NCBI RefSeq assembly: GCF_007713465.1
Contig: NZ_VMSG01000006.1
Location: 124,001 to 188,000, forward strand
Source of the DNA: Pseudomonas sp. H3(2019)
Lineage (GTDB): Bacteria > Pseudomonadota > Gammaproteobacteria > Pseudomonadales > Pseudomonadaceae
Direction of reading: 5' to 3'
DNA length: 64,000 nucleotides
Shown in pieces: positions 27,699 to 36,914 of this stretch. How positions within the stretch are numbered: the stretch's first letter is position 1; each line of letters begins with the position of its first letter. The position numbers and the translations under genes were made by a program. The notes under the pieces are model-generated. The model saw only the letters and a program-made list of their open reading frames with translations. It was not told the DNA's origin and did not search any database.

Positions 27699-27745
27699 AA
27701 CCCTCCTCCTGTCGGACTGATGCGCAGTCCGACAGGAGGAGGGTT
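27699..27745. terminator. Perfect 21-bp stem-loop after the small exported protein gene
   Basis: Arms 27699-27719 and 27725-27745 are exact inverse complements around a five-base loop; the right arm contains GGAGGAGGG. No T-run follows on either strand, so it is a strong structure but not a standard intrinsic terminator. Confidence 0.75.
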
Positions 27746-27759
27746 GGTCAACGCGTTTC

Positions 27760-27786
27760 AAAAAGCGCCCCGAGAGGGCGCTTTTT
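27760..27786 (-). terminator. Rho-independent terminator of the dppBCDF operon
   Basis: AAAAAGCGCCC and GGGCGCTTTTT with a short loop; on the minus strand the stem ends in a T-run 11 bases after the dppF stop. Confidence 0.9.
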
Positions 27787-27796
27787 CATGCTCGGC

Positions 27797-28768
27797 CTAG
27801 ACGACGAATTGCTCGGCGTAATGGCACGCCACCTGGCGGCTGTCGAGCTGGCGCAGGGCTGGCTCTTCGGTGCTGCAGCGTTCGGTGGCGTACGGGCAGC
27901 GCTTATGGAAAGCGCAGCCGGACGGCGGGTTCAGCGGGTTCGGCAGTTCGCCGACGATCTTGATTTTCGGCTTGGTCGGATCCGGATGGATCGTCGGCGT
28001 GGCCGACAGCAGGGCCTGGGTGTACGGGTGCAGAGGACGGGTGTAGATGTCCTCTTTCGGGCCCATTTCCACCGGACGGCCGAGGTACATCACCAACACC
28101 TGATCGGCGACGTGACGCACCACCGCCAGGTTGTGGGAGATGAACACGTACGCGGTGTTGAACTCTTGTTGAAGGTCCATGAACAGGTTCAGTACCTGGG
28201 CCTGGATCGACACGTCCAGTGCCGAGGTCGGTTCGTCCGCGACCAGCACTTTGGGTTGCAGCATCATGGCGCGCGCCAGGGCGATCCGTTGGCGCTGGCC
28301 GCCTGAGAACATGTGGGGATAACGCTGATAGTGCTCAGGACGCAAGCCGACCTGCTTCATCATCGCCTGGACCTTTTCACGGCGTTCAGCTGCGGAAAGT
28401 TTGGTGTTGATCAGCAAGGGTTCGGCCAGTTGATCGCCGATTTTCTGCCGTGGGTTCAACGAGGCGTAAGGGCTCTGAAAGACCATCTGCACGTCTTTGC
28501 GCAGCTGTTTGCGTTCGGCCTTGTTGGCGCCGGTGACTTCTTGCCCGGCGATTTTCAACGAGCCCGAAGACGGTTCTTCGATCAGCGTCAGGGCGCGGGC
28601 CAGGGTCGACTTGCCGCAGCCGGATTCGCCTACGACAGCGAGGGTCTTGCCGGCTTCGAGTTCGAACGACACGCCATTGAGTGCGCGTACCAGCGCGGTG
28701 CCTTTGAACAGGCCGCGGGAGACTTCGTAGTGACGGGTCAGGTCACGGGCGGTGAGAACGACGGCCAT
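27797..28768 (-). CDS. dppF: Dipeptide ABC transporter ATP-binding protein DppF
   Basis: A 323-residue cytosolic ATPase of the oligopeptide/dipeptide importer family. Walker A is VVGESGCGKSTLARAL, signature FSGGQRQRIALARAMM, Walker B VLVADEPTSALDV, and the switch His is in FISHNLAVV. The C-terminal oligo_HPY segment (PSGCAFHKRCPYATERC) contains the Cys cluster typical of DppD/DppF, associated with an iron-sulfur site. It is the last gene of the operon, its ATG overlapping the dppD stop by one base, and is followed by a strong terminator. It pairs with DppD to power uptake. Confidence 0.94.
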   Translation of the reverse strand: MAVVLTARDLTRHYEVSRGLFKGTALVRALNGVSFELEAGKTLAVVGESGCGKSTLARALTLIEEPSSGSLKIAGQEVTGANKAERKQLRKDVQMVFQSPYASLNPRQKIGDQLAEPLLINTKLSAAERREKVQAMMKQVGLRPEHYQRYPHMFSGGQRQRIALARAMMLQPKVLVADEPTSALDVSIQAQVLNLFMDLQQEFNTAYVFISHNLAVVRHVADQVLVMYLGRPVEMGPKEDIYTRPLHPYTQALLSATPTIHPDPTKPKIKIVGELPNPLNPPSGCAFHKRCPYATERCSTEEPALRQLDSRQVACHYAEQFVV

Positions 28769-29736
28769 TACGCCACCTCCTGATTCAAAGGATAGAAGCA
28801 GCGGGCGAGGCTGTTGCTTTTCGGGTCCAGGCCTGGACGTTGTTGACGGCAGCTGTCCTGCACGTACGGGCAGCGCGGCGACAGCAGGCAGCCTTGCGGA
28901 CGGTCATAACGGCCGGGAACGATGCCCGGCAACGTGGCCAGGCGCGAGGAACCCAGGCTGTGCTCGGGAATCGCCTTGAGCAGCGCTTCGCTGTACGGGT
29001 GTGCAGGGATGTCGAACAACTGCGGCACCTGACCGACTTCTACCGCTTGGCCGGCGTACATCACGCATACGCGCTGAGCGGTTTCGGCAACCACGGCGAG
29101 GTCGTGAGTGATCAGCACCAGACCCATGTTCTGCTCTTTTTGCAGCGCCAGCAGCAGGTCCATGATCTGCGCCTGAATCGTCACGTCCAGCGCGGTGGTC
29201 GGTTCGTCGGCGATCAGCAGTTTCGGCTCGCCGGCAATCGCCATGGCAATCGCCACGCGTTGGCTCATACCGCCGGACAGTTGATGCGGATAGGCGTCCA
29301 TACGGCTCGCGGCGCCCGGGATTTCGACTTTTTCCAGCAGCTCGATGGCGCGCTTGCGGGCGTCCCTACTGGACATTTTCAGGTGCAGGCGCAGCACTTC
29401 TTCGATCTGGAAGCCGACGGTGTAGCTTGGGTTCAGCGCGGTCATCGGGTCCTGGAAGACCATGGCCAGGTCTTTGCCGACGATTTGCCGACGCTGACGA
29501 TTGCTGAGCTTGAGCATGTTCTTGCCGTCGAAATTCAGGGCGTCAGCGGTGACGATGCCCGGATGTTCGATCAGGCCCATCAGCGCCATCATGGTCACGG
29601 ACTTGCCGGACCCCGACTCGCCAACGATGGCCAGGACTTCGCCCTTGTCCACGGAAATGTCGAGACCGTCGACCACCGGAACGGCGTTCTTGTCGCCGAA
29701 GCGAACGTTGAGATTCTTGATTTCCAACAGTGACAT
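28768..29736 (-). CDS. dppD: Dipeptide ABC transporter ATP-binding protein DppD
   Basis: A 322-residue ATPase, partner of DppF. Motifs: Walker [17 protein letters not shown], signature [15 protein letters not shown], Walker [14 protein letters not shown], switch LITHDLAVV, and the C-terminal oligo_HPY part [16 protein letters not shown] with conserved Cys residues. The ATG at 29736 ([14 protein letters not shown]) follows GAGGAG; the longer in-frame opening adds 15 residues that do not fit the family. It overlaps dppF by one base and lies 10 bases from dppC. Confidence 0.94.
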   Translation of the reverse strand: MSLLEIKNLNVRFGDKNAVPVVDGLDISVDKGEVLAIVGESGSGKSVTMMALMGLIEHPGIVTADALNFDGKNMLKLSNRQRRQIVGKDLAMVFQDPMTALNPSYTVGFQIEEVLRLHLKMSSRDARKRAIELLEKVEIPGAASRMDAYPHQLSGGMSQRVAIAMAIAGEPKLLIADEPTTALDVTIQAQIMDLLLALQKEQNMGLVLITHDLAVVAETAQRVCVMYAGQAVEVGQVPQLFDIPAHPYSEALLKAIPEHSLGSSRLATLPGIVPGRYDRPQGCLLSPRCPYVQDSCRQQRPGLDPKSNSLARCFYPLNQEVA

Positions 29737-29746
29737 TTGAATCTCC

Positions 29747-30658
29747 TCAGGCGGCGTTCTTGAGTTTCGGGTCCAGCGCATCGCGCAGGCCGTCGCCCAT
29801 CAGGTTGATTGCCAGCACGCTGAGCAAAATGGTCAAGCCAGGCAGGCTGACGACCCACCAGGCGCGTTCGATGTAGTCGCGAGCCGACGCCAGCATGGTG
29901 CCCCACTCAGGGGTTGGCGGTTGTACGCCAAGGCCGAGGAAGCCCAGTGCCGCGGCATCGAGAATCGCCGAGGAGAAGCTCAGGGTCGCCTGAACGATCA
30001 GCGGCGCCATGCAGTTGGGCAGCACGGTGATGAACATCAGGCGTGGCAGACCGGCACCGGCCAGGCGCGCGGCGGTCACGTAGTCGCGGTTCAGTTCGCC
30101 CATGACCGCAGCGCGGGTCAGACGAACATAGGCCGGCAGGGACACTACGGCGATAGCGATCACGGTGTTGATCAGGCCAGGGCCGAGGATGGCGACGATC
30201 GCCACAGCCAGCAGCAAGGATGGCAGGGCCAGCATGATGTCCATCAGACGCATGATGGTCGGGCCCAGCAGGCGCGGGAAGAACCCGGCGAACAGACCCA
30301 GCAGGATCCCCGGAATCAGCGACATGACCACCGACGACAGGCCGATCATCAAGGACAGGCGCGAACCGTGGATCAGACGCGACAGCAGGTCGCGACCCAG
30401 TTCATCGGTGCCGAGCAGGAACTGCATCTGCCCATTTGCCAGCCAGGCCGGCGGGGTCAGCAGGAAGTCGCGGAACTGCTCGCTCGGGTTATGCGGAGCA
30501 ACCCATGGGGCGAAAATCGCGCAAAAAATAACCAGCAGCATGAACAACAGGCCGGCGACGGCGCCCTTGTTCTTGGAGAAGGCTTGCCAGAACTCTTTGT
30601 ACGGGGACGGATACAGCAGACTTTGATCGACTGCTACGGAAGACGTTGGAGTACTCAT
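29747..30658 (-). CDS. dppC: Dipeptide ABC transporter permease DppC
   Basis: A 303-residue inner-membrane permease. It begins with a cytoplasmic tail and a first helix [22 protein letters not shown], followed by a periplasmic loop ending in [20 protein letters not shown], the DppC/OppC signature, then further helices and the coupling loop [20 protein letters not shown]. The start at 30658 (MSTPTSSV) leaves a 10-base gap to dppB; an upstream ATG at 30706 would overlap dppB and has no ribosome binding site. With DppB it forms the membrane channel. Confidence 0.92.
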   Translation of the reverse strand: MSTPTSSVAVDQSLLYPSPYKEFWQAFSKNKGAVAGLLFMLLVIFCAIFAPWVAPHNPSEQFRDFLLTPPAWLANGQMQFLLGTDELGRDLLSRLIHGSRLSLMIGLSSVVMSLIPGILLGLFAGFFPRLLGPTIMRLMDIMLALPSLLLAVAIVAILGPGLINTVIAIAVVSLPAYVRLTRAAVMGELNRDYVTAARLAGAGLPRLMFITVLPNCMAPLIVQATLSFSSAILDAAALGFLGLGVQPPTPEWGTMLASARDYIERAWWVVSLPGLTILLSVLAINLMGDGLRDALDPKLKNAA

Positions 30659-30668
30659 TCGTAGGGTC

Positions 30669-31679
30669 TCAGCGCTGGTGACGGATGCGTGGGTTTGCGA
30701 AGCCATAAAGAATATCCACTACAAAGTTGACCAGAATCACCAGGCAGGCGATTAACAGAATTCCGTTTTGCACCACGGGATAGTCCCGGGCGCCAATGGC
30801 TTCGATCAGCCATTTGCCGATACCGGGCCACGAGAAGATGGTTTCGGTCAGCACCGCTCCGGCCAGCAATGTGCCGACTTGCAGGCCGACCACGGTCAGG
30901 ACCGGGATCAAGGCGTTGCGCAGGCCGTGAACGAACACCACGCGCGACGGCGACAGGCCTTTGGCCCGGGCGGTGCGGATGTAGTCTTCACGCAGGACTT
31001 CGAGCATCGAGGAACGGGTCATCCGGGCGATCACCGCCAGCGGGATGGTGCCGAGCACGATGGCCGGAAGAATCAGGTGGTGCAGGGCGTCGAAGAATGC
31101 GCCGGTGTCATTGGCCAGCAGGGTGTCGATGAGCATGAAGCCGGTTCTTGGCTCAATGTCATACAGCAGGTCGATCCGCCCGGACACCGGGGTCAGGCCC
31201 AGGGAGACCGAGAAGAACATGATGAGGATCAGGCCCCACCAGAAAATCGGCATCGAATACCCGGCAAGGGAGATACCCATCACCCCATGGTCGAACAGGG
31301 ACCCTCGCTTCAGCGCCGCGATCACCCCGGCCAACAGGCCGAGAACGCCGGCGAACAGCAGGGCTGCCATGGACAGTTCCAGAGTGGCGGGGAACAGCGA
31401 GGTGAATTCAGTCCATACGCTTTCACGGGTCCGCAGGGATTCACCCAGGTCGCCGTGGGCCAGTTTGCCGATGTAGTCCAGATACTGGGCATACAGCGGT
31501 TTGTTCAGACCAAGGCGTTCCATTGCCTGAGCATGCATTTCGGGATCGACCCGACGTTCGCCCATCATGACTTCCACGGGGTCGCCGGGAATCATGCGAA
31601 TCAACGCGAAAGTCAGCAAGGTGATGCCGAAGAACGTGGGGATCAATAATCCCAATCGGCGGGCAATAAAACTAAACAT
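30669..31679 (-). CDS. dppB: Dipeptide ABC transporter permease DppB
   Basis: A 336-residue inner-membrane permease. The N terminus MFSFIARRLGLLIPTFFGIT, continuing LLTFALIRMIPGDPVEVMMG, and the C-terminal FVVDILYGFANPRIRHQR are canonical for DppB. The coupling loop is ARAKGLSPSRVVFVHGLRNA. It is the first of four tightly linked genes (dppB-C-D-F, gaps of 10 bases or overlaps), and is separated from the dppA-type gene upstream by 74 bases with a stem-loop. That arrangement usually gives more binding protein than permease. Confidence 0.95.
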   Translation of the reverse strand: MFSFIARRLGLLIPTFFGITLLTFALIRMIPGDPVEVMMGERRVDPEMHAQAMERLGLNKPLYAQYLDYIGKLAHGDLGESLRTRESVWTEFTSLFPATLELSMAALLFAGVLGLLAGVIAALKRGSLFDHGVMGISLAGYSMPIFWWGLILIMFFSVSLGLTPVSGRIDLLYDIEPRTGFMLIDTLLANDTGAFFDALHHLILPAIVLGTIPLAVIARMTRSSMLEVLREDYIRTARAKGLSPSRVVFVHGLRNALIPVLTVVGLQVGTLLAGAVLTETIFSWPGIGKWLIEAIGARDYPVVQNGILLIACLVILVNFVVDILYGFANPRIRHQR

Positions 31680-31712
31680 CTTCTGGTGTACCTCATCAGC
31701 CGGTTAGGCGTT

Positions 31713-31742
31713 CCCGGCAGCGTTGGAGTCAACGTTGCCGGG
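31713..31742 (-). other. Intercistronic stem-loop between dppA4 and dppB
   Basis: CCCGGCAACGTT-gactcc-AACGCTGCCGGG on the minus strand, with one G/T pair and no T-run after it. It probably protects the 3' end of the binding-protein mRNA or causes partial termination. Confidence 0.65.
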
Positions 31743-31753
31743 CGTTTTCTTAT

Positions 31754-33349
31754 CTACTTCACTTGGGTGGTAGCGAAGTTGTTAGTGGTCAGGGGGCTAA
31801 TGTGATAACCCTCGACGTTCTTGCGCATGGCCGTAAACATTCGGGTGTGTGCCATGCTGATCCATGGCTGGTCCTGATTGAAAATGACCTGCGCCTGTTC
31901 ATAGAGCGCTGTGCGTTCGGCCGGGTTTACTTTGGCCCGGGCTTCATCGATCAGCGTCTGGAACTTCTCATTGCACCAGCGGGCGTAGTTTTCGCCGTTC
32001 TTGGCCGCCTCACAACTGAGCATAGGCGTCAGGAAGTTATCCGGGTCGCCGTTATCGCCCGCCCATCCGGCAGACACCATGTCGTGTTCGCCGTTTTTTG
32101 CGCGCTTGAGCATCTCGCCCCATTCCATGACGCGAATGTCGACCTTGATTCCGACCTTGGCCAGGTCAGCTTGCATCATCTGTGCGCCGAGCATCGGGTT
32201 CGGGTTGGTCGGGCCGCCACCATTGCGGGTGAACAGGGTGAACACGGTGCCTGCCGGAACGCCGGCTTCCTTGAGCAGGGCACGCGCCTTGTCCAGGTCA
32301 CGTTTGGGGTTTTTCAGGGTCTTGTTGTAACCCAGCAGGGTCGGTGGGTACGGGTTCACAGCTACCGAGGCATTGCCTTTGCCAAACAGCGCGTTGACGT
32401 AGGCTTCCTTGTCGAACGCGATATCGATGGCTTTGCGGACCCGCACGTCGCTCATGTACTTGTGGGTGGTGTTCATGGCGATGTACGAGACGGTCATCGC
32501 GTCCAGTTCATCGACGCTCAGGTTGGTGTCTTTCTTGATGCTCGGGATGTCGTCCGGTTTCGGATACAGCGCGACCTGGCACTCGTTGGCCTTGAGCTTT
32601 TGCAGGCGTACGTTGTTGTCGGTGGCGATGGCCAGAATCAGTGCGTCAGCTGGCGGCTTGCCACGGAAGTACTCCGGGTTGGCCTTGAAGCGAACCTGAG
32701 CATCCTTGGCGTAACGCTGGAAGATGAACGGGCCGGTACCGACCGGTTTGTTGTTCAGGTCGCCGGTCTTGCCGGCCTTGAGCAACTGGTCGGCGTACTC
32801 GGCGGAGTAGATCGAAGAGAAGGCCATCGCGATGTCTGCGAGGAACGGCGCTTCGCGGCGGGTCAGGGTGAATTTGACCGTATTGTCGTCGACCTTCTCG
32901 ACACTTTTGAGCAGCTCTTTGAAGCCCATGCTTTCAAAGTACGGGAAGCCCACGCTCGACTTGGAGTGCCACGGGTGGTTCGGGTCCAGTTGACGCTGGA
33001 AACTCCAGACCACGTCGTCGGCATTCATGTCGCGGGTCGGCTTGAAGTATTCGGTGGTATGAAACTTGACGCCTTTGCGCAAGTGGAACGTGTAGGTCAG
33101 ACCGTCCTCGCTGATGTCCCAGGAGTCGGCCAGTGCCGGAATCACTTCAGTGGTGCCGGGCTTGAAGTCCGCCAGACGGTTGAAGATGGTTTCGGCCACC
33201 GCATCGGCTGTGACTGCAGTCGTGTACTGGACCATATCGAAGCCTTCCGGGCTGGCTTCGGTACAGACCACCAAGGGTTTGGCCGAGGCGCCGATAGCGA
33301 CACTCAGCAACGTGGCGGCGATGGCCGCTCGTAAAGGAAGCATTTTCAT
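31754..33349 (-). CDS. dppA: Dipeptide ABC transporter substrate-binding protein (DppA4 position)
   Basis: A 531-residue periplasmic solute-binding protein of the SBP_bac_5 family. The signal peptide is MKMLPLRAAIAATLLSVAIG, ending GASA; the mature protein begins KPLVVCTEASPEGFDMVQYT. It carries the family motif AETIFNRLADF and the ligand-pocket WAGDNGDPDNFLTPMLSCE. It is the most divergent of the four paralogues in this window (VVCTEA and VTADAV against VFCSEG and TDFDAS in the others) and the only one linked to dppBCDF. In P. aeruginosa the same position is called DppA4. The ATG at 33349 was chosen as the first Met directly before the signal peptide. Confidence 0.9.
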   Translation of the reverse strand: MKMLPLRAAIAATLLSVAIGASAKPLVVCTEASPEGFDMVQYTTAVTADAVAETIFNRLADFKPGTTEVIPALADSWDISEDGLTYTFHLRKGVKFHTTEYFKPTRDMNADDVVWSFQRQLDPNHPWHSKSSVGFPYFESMGFKELLKSVEKVDDNTVKFTLTRREAPFLADIAMAFSSIYSAEYADQLLKAGKTGDLNNKPVGTGPFIFQRYAKDAQVRFKANPEYFRGKPPADALILAIATDNNVRLQKLKANECQVALYPKPDDIPSIKKDTNLSVDELDAMTVSYIAMNTTHKYMSDVRVRKAIDIAFDKEAYVNALFGKGNASVAVNPYPPTLLGYNKTLKNPKRDLDKARALLKEAGVPAGTVFTLFTRNGGGPTNPNPMLGAQMMQADLAKVGIKVDIRVMEWGEMLKRAKNGEHDMVSAGWAGDNGDPDNFLTPMLSCEAAKNGENYARWCNEKFQTLIDEARAKVNPAERTALYEQAQVIFNQDQPWISMAHTRMFTAMRKNVEGYHISPLTTNNFATTQVK

Positions 33350-33377
33350 CAAGAGCCCTCTGCAATCGGTTAAAGGA

Positions 33378-33419
33378 CAAAAACCGAACGGCCGATTCTT
33401 CACTGAATCAGCCGTTCGG
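33378..33419 (-). terminator. Rho-independent terminator of opdP
   Basis: On the minus strand a 16-base stem beginning CCGAACGGCTGATTC, with one T/G pair, is followed by TTTTTG. It lies 9 bases after the opdP stop and separates it from the dppA4-BCDF operon. Confidence 0.92.
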
Positions 33420-33427
33420 CAGGTGCA

Positions 33428-34840
33428 TTACAAAATGTTGAACGGGATAGTGGTCACGAGACGGAACTCGTTGAGGCTGCCGTCAGCCTGGTTTTCGGAG
33501 GCACGGTGCGCGGTGTAGGTCGCGCGAATGGTGGTGGCTTTCAGTGGGCCACTTTGTACGGCGTAGGAAGTACCGATGCCGTATTCATAGTGGTGCTCGC
33601 CATCCATGTTTTTCACGTCATAGGCGGTGCCGGTGTAGTGCGTACCGTCGATGCCCCAGCCGCGAGCCTGGTAGATGTTGAACTTCAGACCAGGCACGCC
33701 GTATTCAGCCATGTTCAGGCCATAGGCGATCTGGAAGGACTTCTCGTTCGGGCCGTTGAAGTCCGAGAGCAGGGAGTTGGCCAGGTAGATGCCGTTGGTT
33801 TCGTGCAGGTAGTCGAAGTACTCGTCACCGACAATTTGCTGCCAGGAGAATGTCAGGCTATGGGCCTGGTGGGTCAGGCCGAACGACACGGAGTAGGCAT
33901 CGTTGTTGATGTTGCCCATTTCCTTTTTGCCGGTGTCGAGGGTCTTGTAGTAGTTCAGGCCGGTGGTCAGGCCCAGCACCGAGCTATCGCCCAGTTCGTG
34001 GGTGGCGCCGAAGTAGTACTGATTCCAGAAGTCCTCGACATTCGCGACGTACAGGCTGGTCTTCAGGCTTTTGAACGGCTGATAGTTCAGGCCGGCGGTG
34101 TTCACGCGATTGGTTTCGGCCTTGTTGTTGGTGTACTCGGAGCGAAATTTCGACAGGCTCTCTTCGGTCCGCGGGGATACGCGGTCGAAGGAACCAGCGT
34201 CGAACGACAGATTGTTCAGCTCTTCGCTGTGCAGGCTCACGCCCTCAAAGCTCGAAGGCAACGCACGGTTGCCGATGGTGTCGACAATCGGGGTGCTGAA
34301 GTTCTGGCGGCCGGCGGTCAGGGTCGTGTTCGATACGCGGAACTTGACGTTGGCCAAGCCCAGTTTGCTCCACTGGCCTTGGGCATCGCCGCCTTCTTTG
34401 GTCAGGGTACGGTTGTTGCCTGCGCCTGGACGAGAGCCCGGTGCACCACCGTTGTTGGACGCCAGATCCTTGTGATCACGATCCAGTGCAACGGCGTTGT
34501 AGGCAGCCACTTCAGTGCTGACACCGATGGTGCCCTGAGTGAAGCCGGAGTTGTATTTGACGATCGTGCCTTGAACCCAGTTGATACGGCGGTCGGTTGG
34601 CGTCGCCACACCGTCTTTGAGGTAGGTGAACTTGCCGCCACGTTTCAGTTGTTCGTTGGCGTACCAGTTACGCGTGGAGCCGTCGATCTTCTGGCCTTCG
34701 ATAAAGCCGGTTGCGTCGGCTTGTGCGCTGCTGGTGTTGACCGTAACCGGGGTGAATTCCTGGCTCTGGGTTTCTGCGTAAGCCGTGGCGGTTACGCTGC
34801 TGATGGCCAAGGCCAATAACGCGGTGCTGCTCAGTTTCAT
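33428..34840 (-). CDS. opdP: OprD-family outer-membrane porin (OpdP-like, glycine-glutamate dipeptide type)
   Basis: A 470-residue outer-membrane beta-barrel. The signal peptide is MKLSSTALLALAISSVTATA, ending YA. The barrel shows OprD-family features: FIEGQKIDGSTRNWYANEQL near the N terminus, VKFRVSNTTLTAGRQNFSTP, and YEYGIGTSYAVQSGPLKATT, then IRATYTAHR and NEFRLVTTIPFNIL at the end. OprD porins pass amino acids, peptides and, in P. aeruginosa, carbapenems. Its place within a cluster of dipeptide-binding protein genes strongly suggests OpdP, the dipeptide porin located in the homologous P. aeruginosa cluster. It has its own terminator. Confidence 0.88.
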   Translation of the reverse strand: MKLSSTALLALAISSVTATAYAETQSQEFTPVTVNTSSAQADATGFIEGQKIDGSTRNWYANEQLKRGGKFTYLKDGVATPTDRRINWVQGTIVKYNSGFTQGTIGVSTEVAAYNAVALDRDHKDLASNNGGAPGSRPGAGNNRTLTKEGGDAQGQWSKLGLANVKFRVSNTTLTAGRQNFSTPIVDTIGNRALPSSFEGVSLHSEELNNLSFDAGSFDRVSPRTEESLSKFRSEYTNNKAETNRVNTAGLNYQPFKSLKTSLYVANVEDFWNQYYFGATHELGDSSVLGLTTGLNYYKTLDTGKKEMGNINNDAYSVSFGLTHQAHSLTFSWQQIVGDEYFDYLHETNGIYLANSLLSDFNGPNEKSFQIAYGLNMAEYGVPGLKFNIYQARGWGIDGTHYTGTAYDVKNMDGEHHYEYGIGTSYAVQSGPLKATTIRATYTAHRASENQADGSLNEFRLVTTIPFNIL

Positions 34841-34972
34841 GGGTGAAGCTCCTTTCTTTCTTTTTTTAATGCCGGTCTTTTTTGGTGATCCGGCTATTTG
34901 GTTTTTAACTCATTCACGTATCGCAAACGTTTGTATTTGGCGTGTTCGCCGAATTCTGGCAACACCTTTGCG

Positions 34973-34993
34973 TGAGGGCGAAAAACGCCCTCA
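34973..34993. other. Short stem-loop after dppA3
   Basis: TGAGGGCG-aaaaa-CGCCCTCA, eight-base arms, 18 bases beyond the dppA3 stop. No T-run on the minus strand, so a weak terminator or mRNA-stabilising hairpin. Confidence 0.6.
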
Positions 34994-35010
34994 GGTTTTT
35001 GGCTAATCAG

Positions 35011-36612
35011 TTATTGGTCGATGCTGACACCCGAGAAGACGTTACGGCCGAAGGGACTGACCTTGAATCCTTCGACTTTGGCGCTCAACGGCTGGTTGAC
35101 CGTCGAGTGGGCGACAGGGGTGATCGGCACTTGCTGCTTGAGCAATTGCTGAGCCTGTTTATAGAGCACCGAGCGTTGCTCGCGGTCGGTGACAATCTTG
35201 GCTTGCTTGATCAGCTTGTCGTATTGCGGGTCACACCACATGGAGTAGTTGTTGCCGCCAATCGCGTCGCAGCTGTACAGGGTGCCCAGCCAGTTGTCCG
35301 GGTCCCCGTTGTCGCCGGTCCAGCCGATCAGGCTGATGTCGTGTTCGCCATTCTTGGTGCGCTTGATGTACTCGCCCCATTCGTAGCTGACGATCTTCAC
35401 TTTCAGGCCGATTTTCGCCCAGTCCGACTGAAGCATCTCAGCCATCAGCTTGGCGTTCGGGTTGTAGGGGCGCTGTACCGGCATGGCCCAGAGCGTGATC
35501 TCGGTGCCTTCCTTGACCCCGGCAGCCTTGAGCAATTCTTTGGCTTTTTCCGGGTTGTAGGCGGCGTCTTTGATCGTTTCGTCGTAGGACCACTGGGTCG
35601 GTGGCATGGCGTTGACCGCCAGTTGGCCTGCGCCCTGGTAAACCGCCTTGAGAATCCCCTGCTTGTTCACCGCCATGTCCAGCGCCTGGCGTACTTCGAG
35701 CTGGTCGAAGGGTTTATGCTGCACGTTGTAGGCGATGTAGCCAAGGTTGAAACCGGGCTTCTCGATCAGTTGCAACTTGGGGTCGTTTTTCAGCGCGTCG
35801 ACATCGGCCGGACGTGGATGCAGGGTGATCTGGCACTCGTTTTTCTTGAGCTTCTGCACACGCACCGACGCATCGGTGTTGATGGCGAAAATCAGCTGGT
35901 CGAGCTTGACCCGGCTCGGGTCCCAGTACTGCTTGTTGCCGGTGTAACGGATGTTGGAGTCTTTCTGGTAGCTCTTGAACACGAACGGCCCGGTGCCGAT
36001 TGGCTTCTGGTTGATGTCGCTCGGCTTGCCGGACGCGAGCAACTGGTCGGCGTATTCGGCGGAGAGAATCGAGGCGAAACTCATGGCGATGTTTTGAATG
36101 AACGCGGCGTCTACCGAGTTCAGGGTCATGTCCACGGTCAACGGCCCGGTCTTCTCGACCTTGGCGATGTTCTTGTTCAGGCTCATCCCGTTGAAGTACG
36201 GAAACTCGGTCGGGTAAGCCTTGCGGAATGGGTGCTCGATATCGAGCATGCGATTAAAGGTGAACAACACATCGTCAGCGTTGAAGTCGCGGCTCGGTGT
36301 GAAGTACTGGGTGGTGTGAAATTTCACCCCTTCGCGCAGGTGGAACGTGTACTTGAGACCATCCTCGGAAATATCCCAACGTGTGGCCAGGCCCGGTACG
36401 ACATTGGTGGAGCCTTTTTCGAACTCGGCCAGCCGGTTGTACAACGGTTCGGCGGCGTCGTTGTCGGTCGCAGTGGTGTACTGCGCGGTGTCGAAGCCCG
36501 CCGGGCTGCCTTCAGAGCAAAACACCAGGCTGTTGTTGGCTGCCTGGCTGAATGACGTGGCGGCCAACAGACCGGTGCCCAGCAATGCGGATAAAACCAA
36601 GGTATGGCGCAT
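35011..36612 (-). CDS. dppA: Dipeptide ABC transporter substrate-binding protein (DppA3 position)
   Basis: A 533-residue SBP_bac_5 periplasmic protein. The signal peptide is MRHTLVLSALLGTGLLAATS, ending FSQA. Landmarks: LVFCSEGSPAGFDTAQYT, AEPLYNRLAEF, INQKPIGTGPFVFKSYQKDS, and WTGDNGDPDNWLGTLYSCDA in the ligand pocket. It is closest to its neighbour at 36915-38540, with which it shares long near-identical stretches such as FKSYQKDSNIRYTGNK. No permease gene lies beside it, so it probably delivers other peptides to the shared DppBCDF. The start at 36612 follows AGAGAGG and excludes nine upstream in-frame residues. Confidence 0.92.
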   Translation of the reverse strand: MRHTLVLSALLGTGLLAATSFSQAANNSLVFCSEGSPAGFDTAQYTTATDNDAAEPLYNRLAEFEKGSTNVVPGLATRWDISEDGLKYTFHLREGVKFHTTQYFTPSRDFNADDVLFTFNRMLDIEHPFRKAYPTEFPYFNGMSLNKNIAKVEKTGPLTVDMTLNSVDAAFIQNIAMSFASILSAEYADQLLASGKPSDINQKPIGTGPFVFKSYQKDSNIRYTGNKQYWDPSRVKLDQLIFAINTDASVRVQKLKKNECQITLHPRPADVDALKNDPKLQLIEKPGFNLGYIAYNVQHKPFDQLEVRQALDMAVNKQGILKAVYQGAGQLAVNAMPPTQWSYDETIKDAAYNPEKAKELLKAAGVKEGTEITLWAMPVQRPYNPNAKLMAEMLQSDWAKIGLKVKIVSYEWGEYIKRTKNGEHDISLIGWTGDNGDPDNWLGTLYSCDAIGGNNYSMWCDPQYDKLIKQAKIVTDREQRSVLYKQAQQLLKQQVPITPVAHSTVNQPLSAKVEGFKVSPFGRNVFSGVSIDQ

Positions 36613-36914
36613 AACGCTGCCTCTCTTTTTAGGTGTCAAACAGTGAGTCGTTGTCCCGTCCTGGAACGTGCAGACATCACTGATCCAAAGCCATGGGTTC
36701 AGCAGTTGCCAGCCGCAGCGATAGCACGACCGGACCTCGACGGTAGGGGGCGGAGGTCAGGCGGTAAATGCGTAGAGCCTGAAAAACAGGTAGGAAAAGG
36801 CGACACGTCCTAAACCTGCTGCAGTAGTCCGCAATGGTTTGGGAAGTAGGCGAATTCCAGCTGTTTTGGCAGATAGAGCAACGGCGACGTCAAGAACGTC
36901 GCCGTTGCAAAACC
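36613..36914. other. Intergenic region dppA3-dppA2 with a 13-bp stem-loop
   Basis: 302 bases between two genes read leftward. A perfect 13-base stem (GCAACGGCGACGT at 36878-36890, ACGTCGCCGTTGC at 36896-36908) lies 7 bases past the dppA2 stop, a likely mRNA 3'-end structure. In P. aeruginosa mdpA and psdR occupy this interval; here I see no trace of either. The dppA3 promoter must also be here. Confidence 0.7.

Noticed and set aside
30659-30706. N-terminal extension of DppC from the ATG at 30706
   Set aside because: It would overlap dppB by 38 bases and has no ribosome binding site; the start at 30658 gives standard spacing.
34942-36555. Long plus-strand frame opposite dppA3, with similar frames opposite the other dppA genes
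   Set aside because: The sense genes have clear signal peptides and SBP_bac_5 motifs. The antisense frames recur because the paralogues are similar, not because they code.
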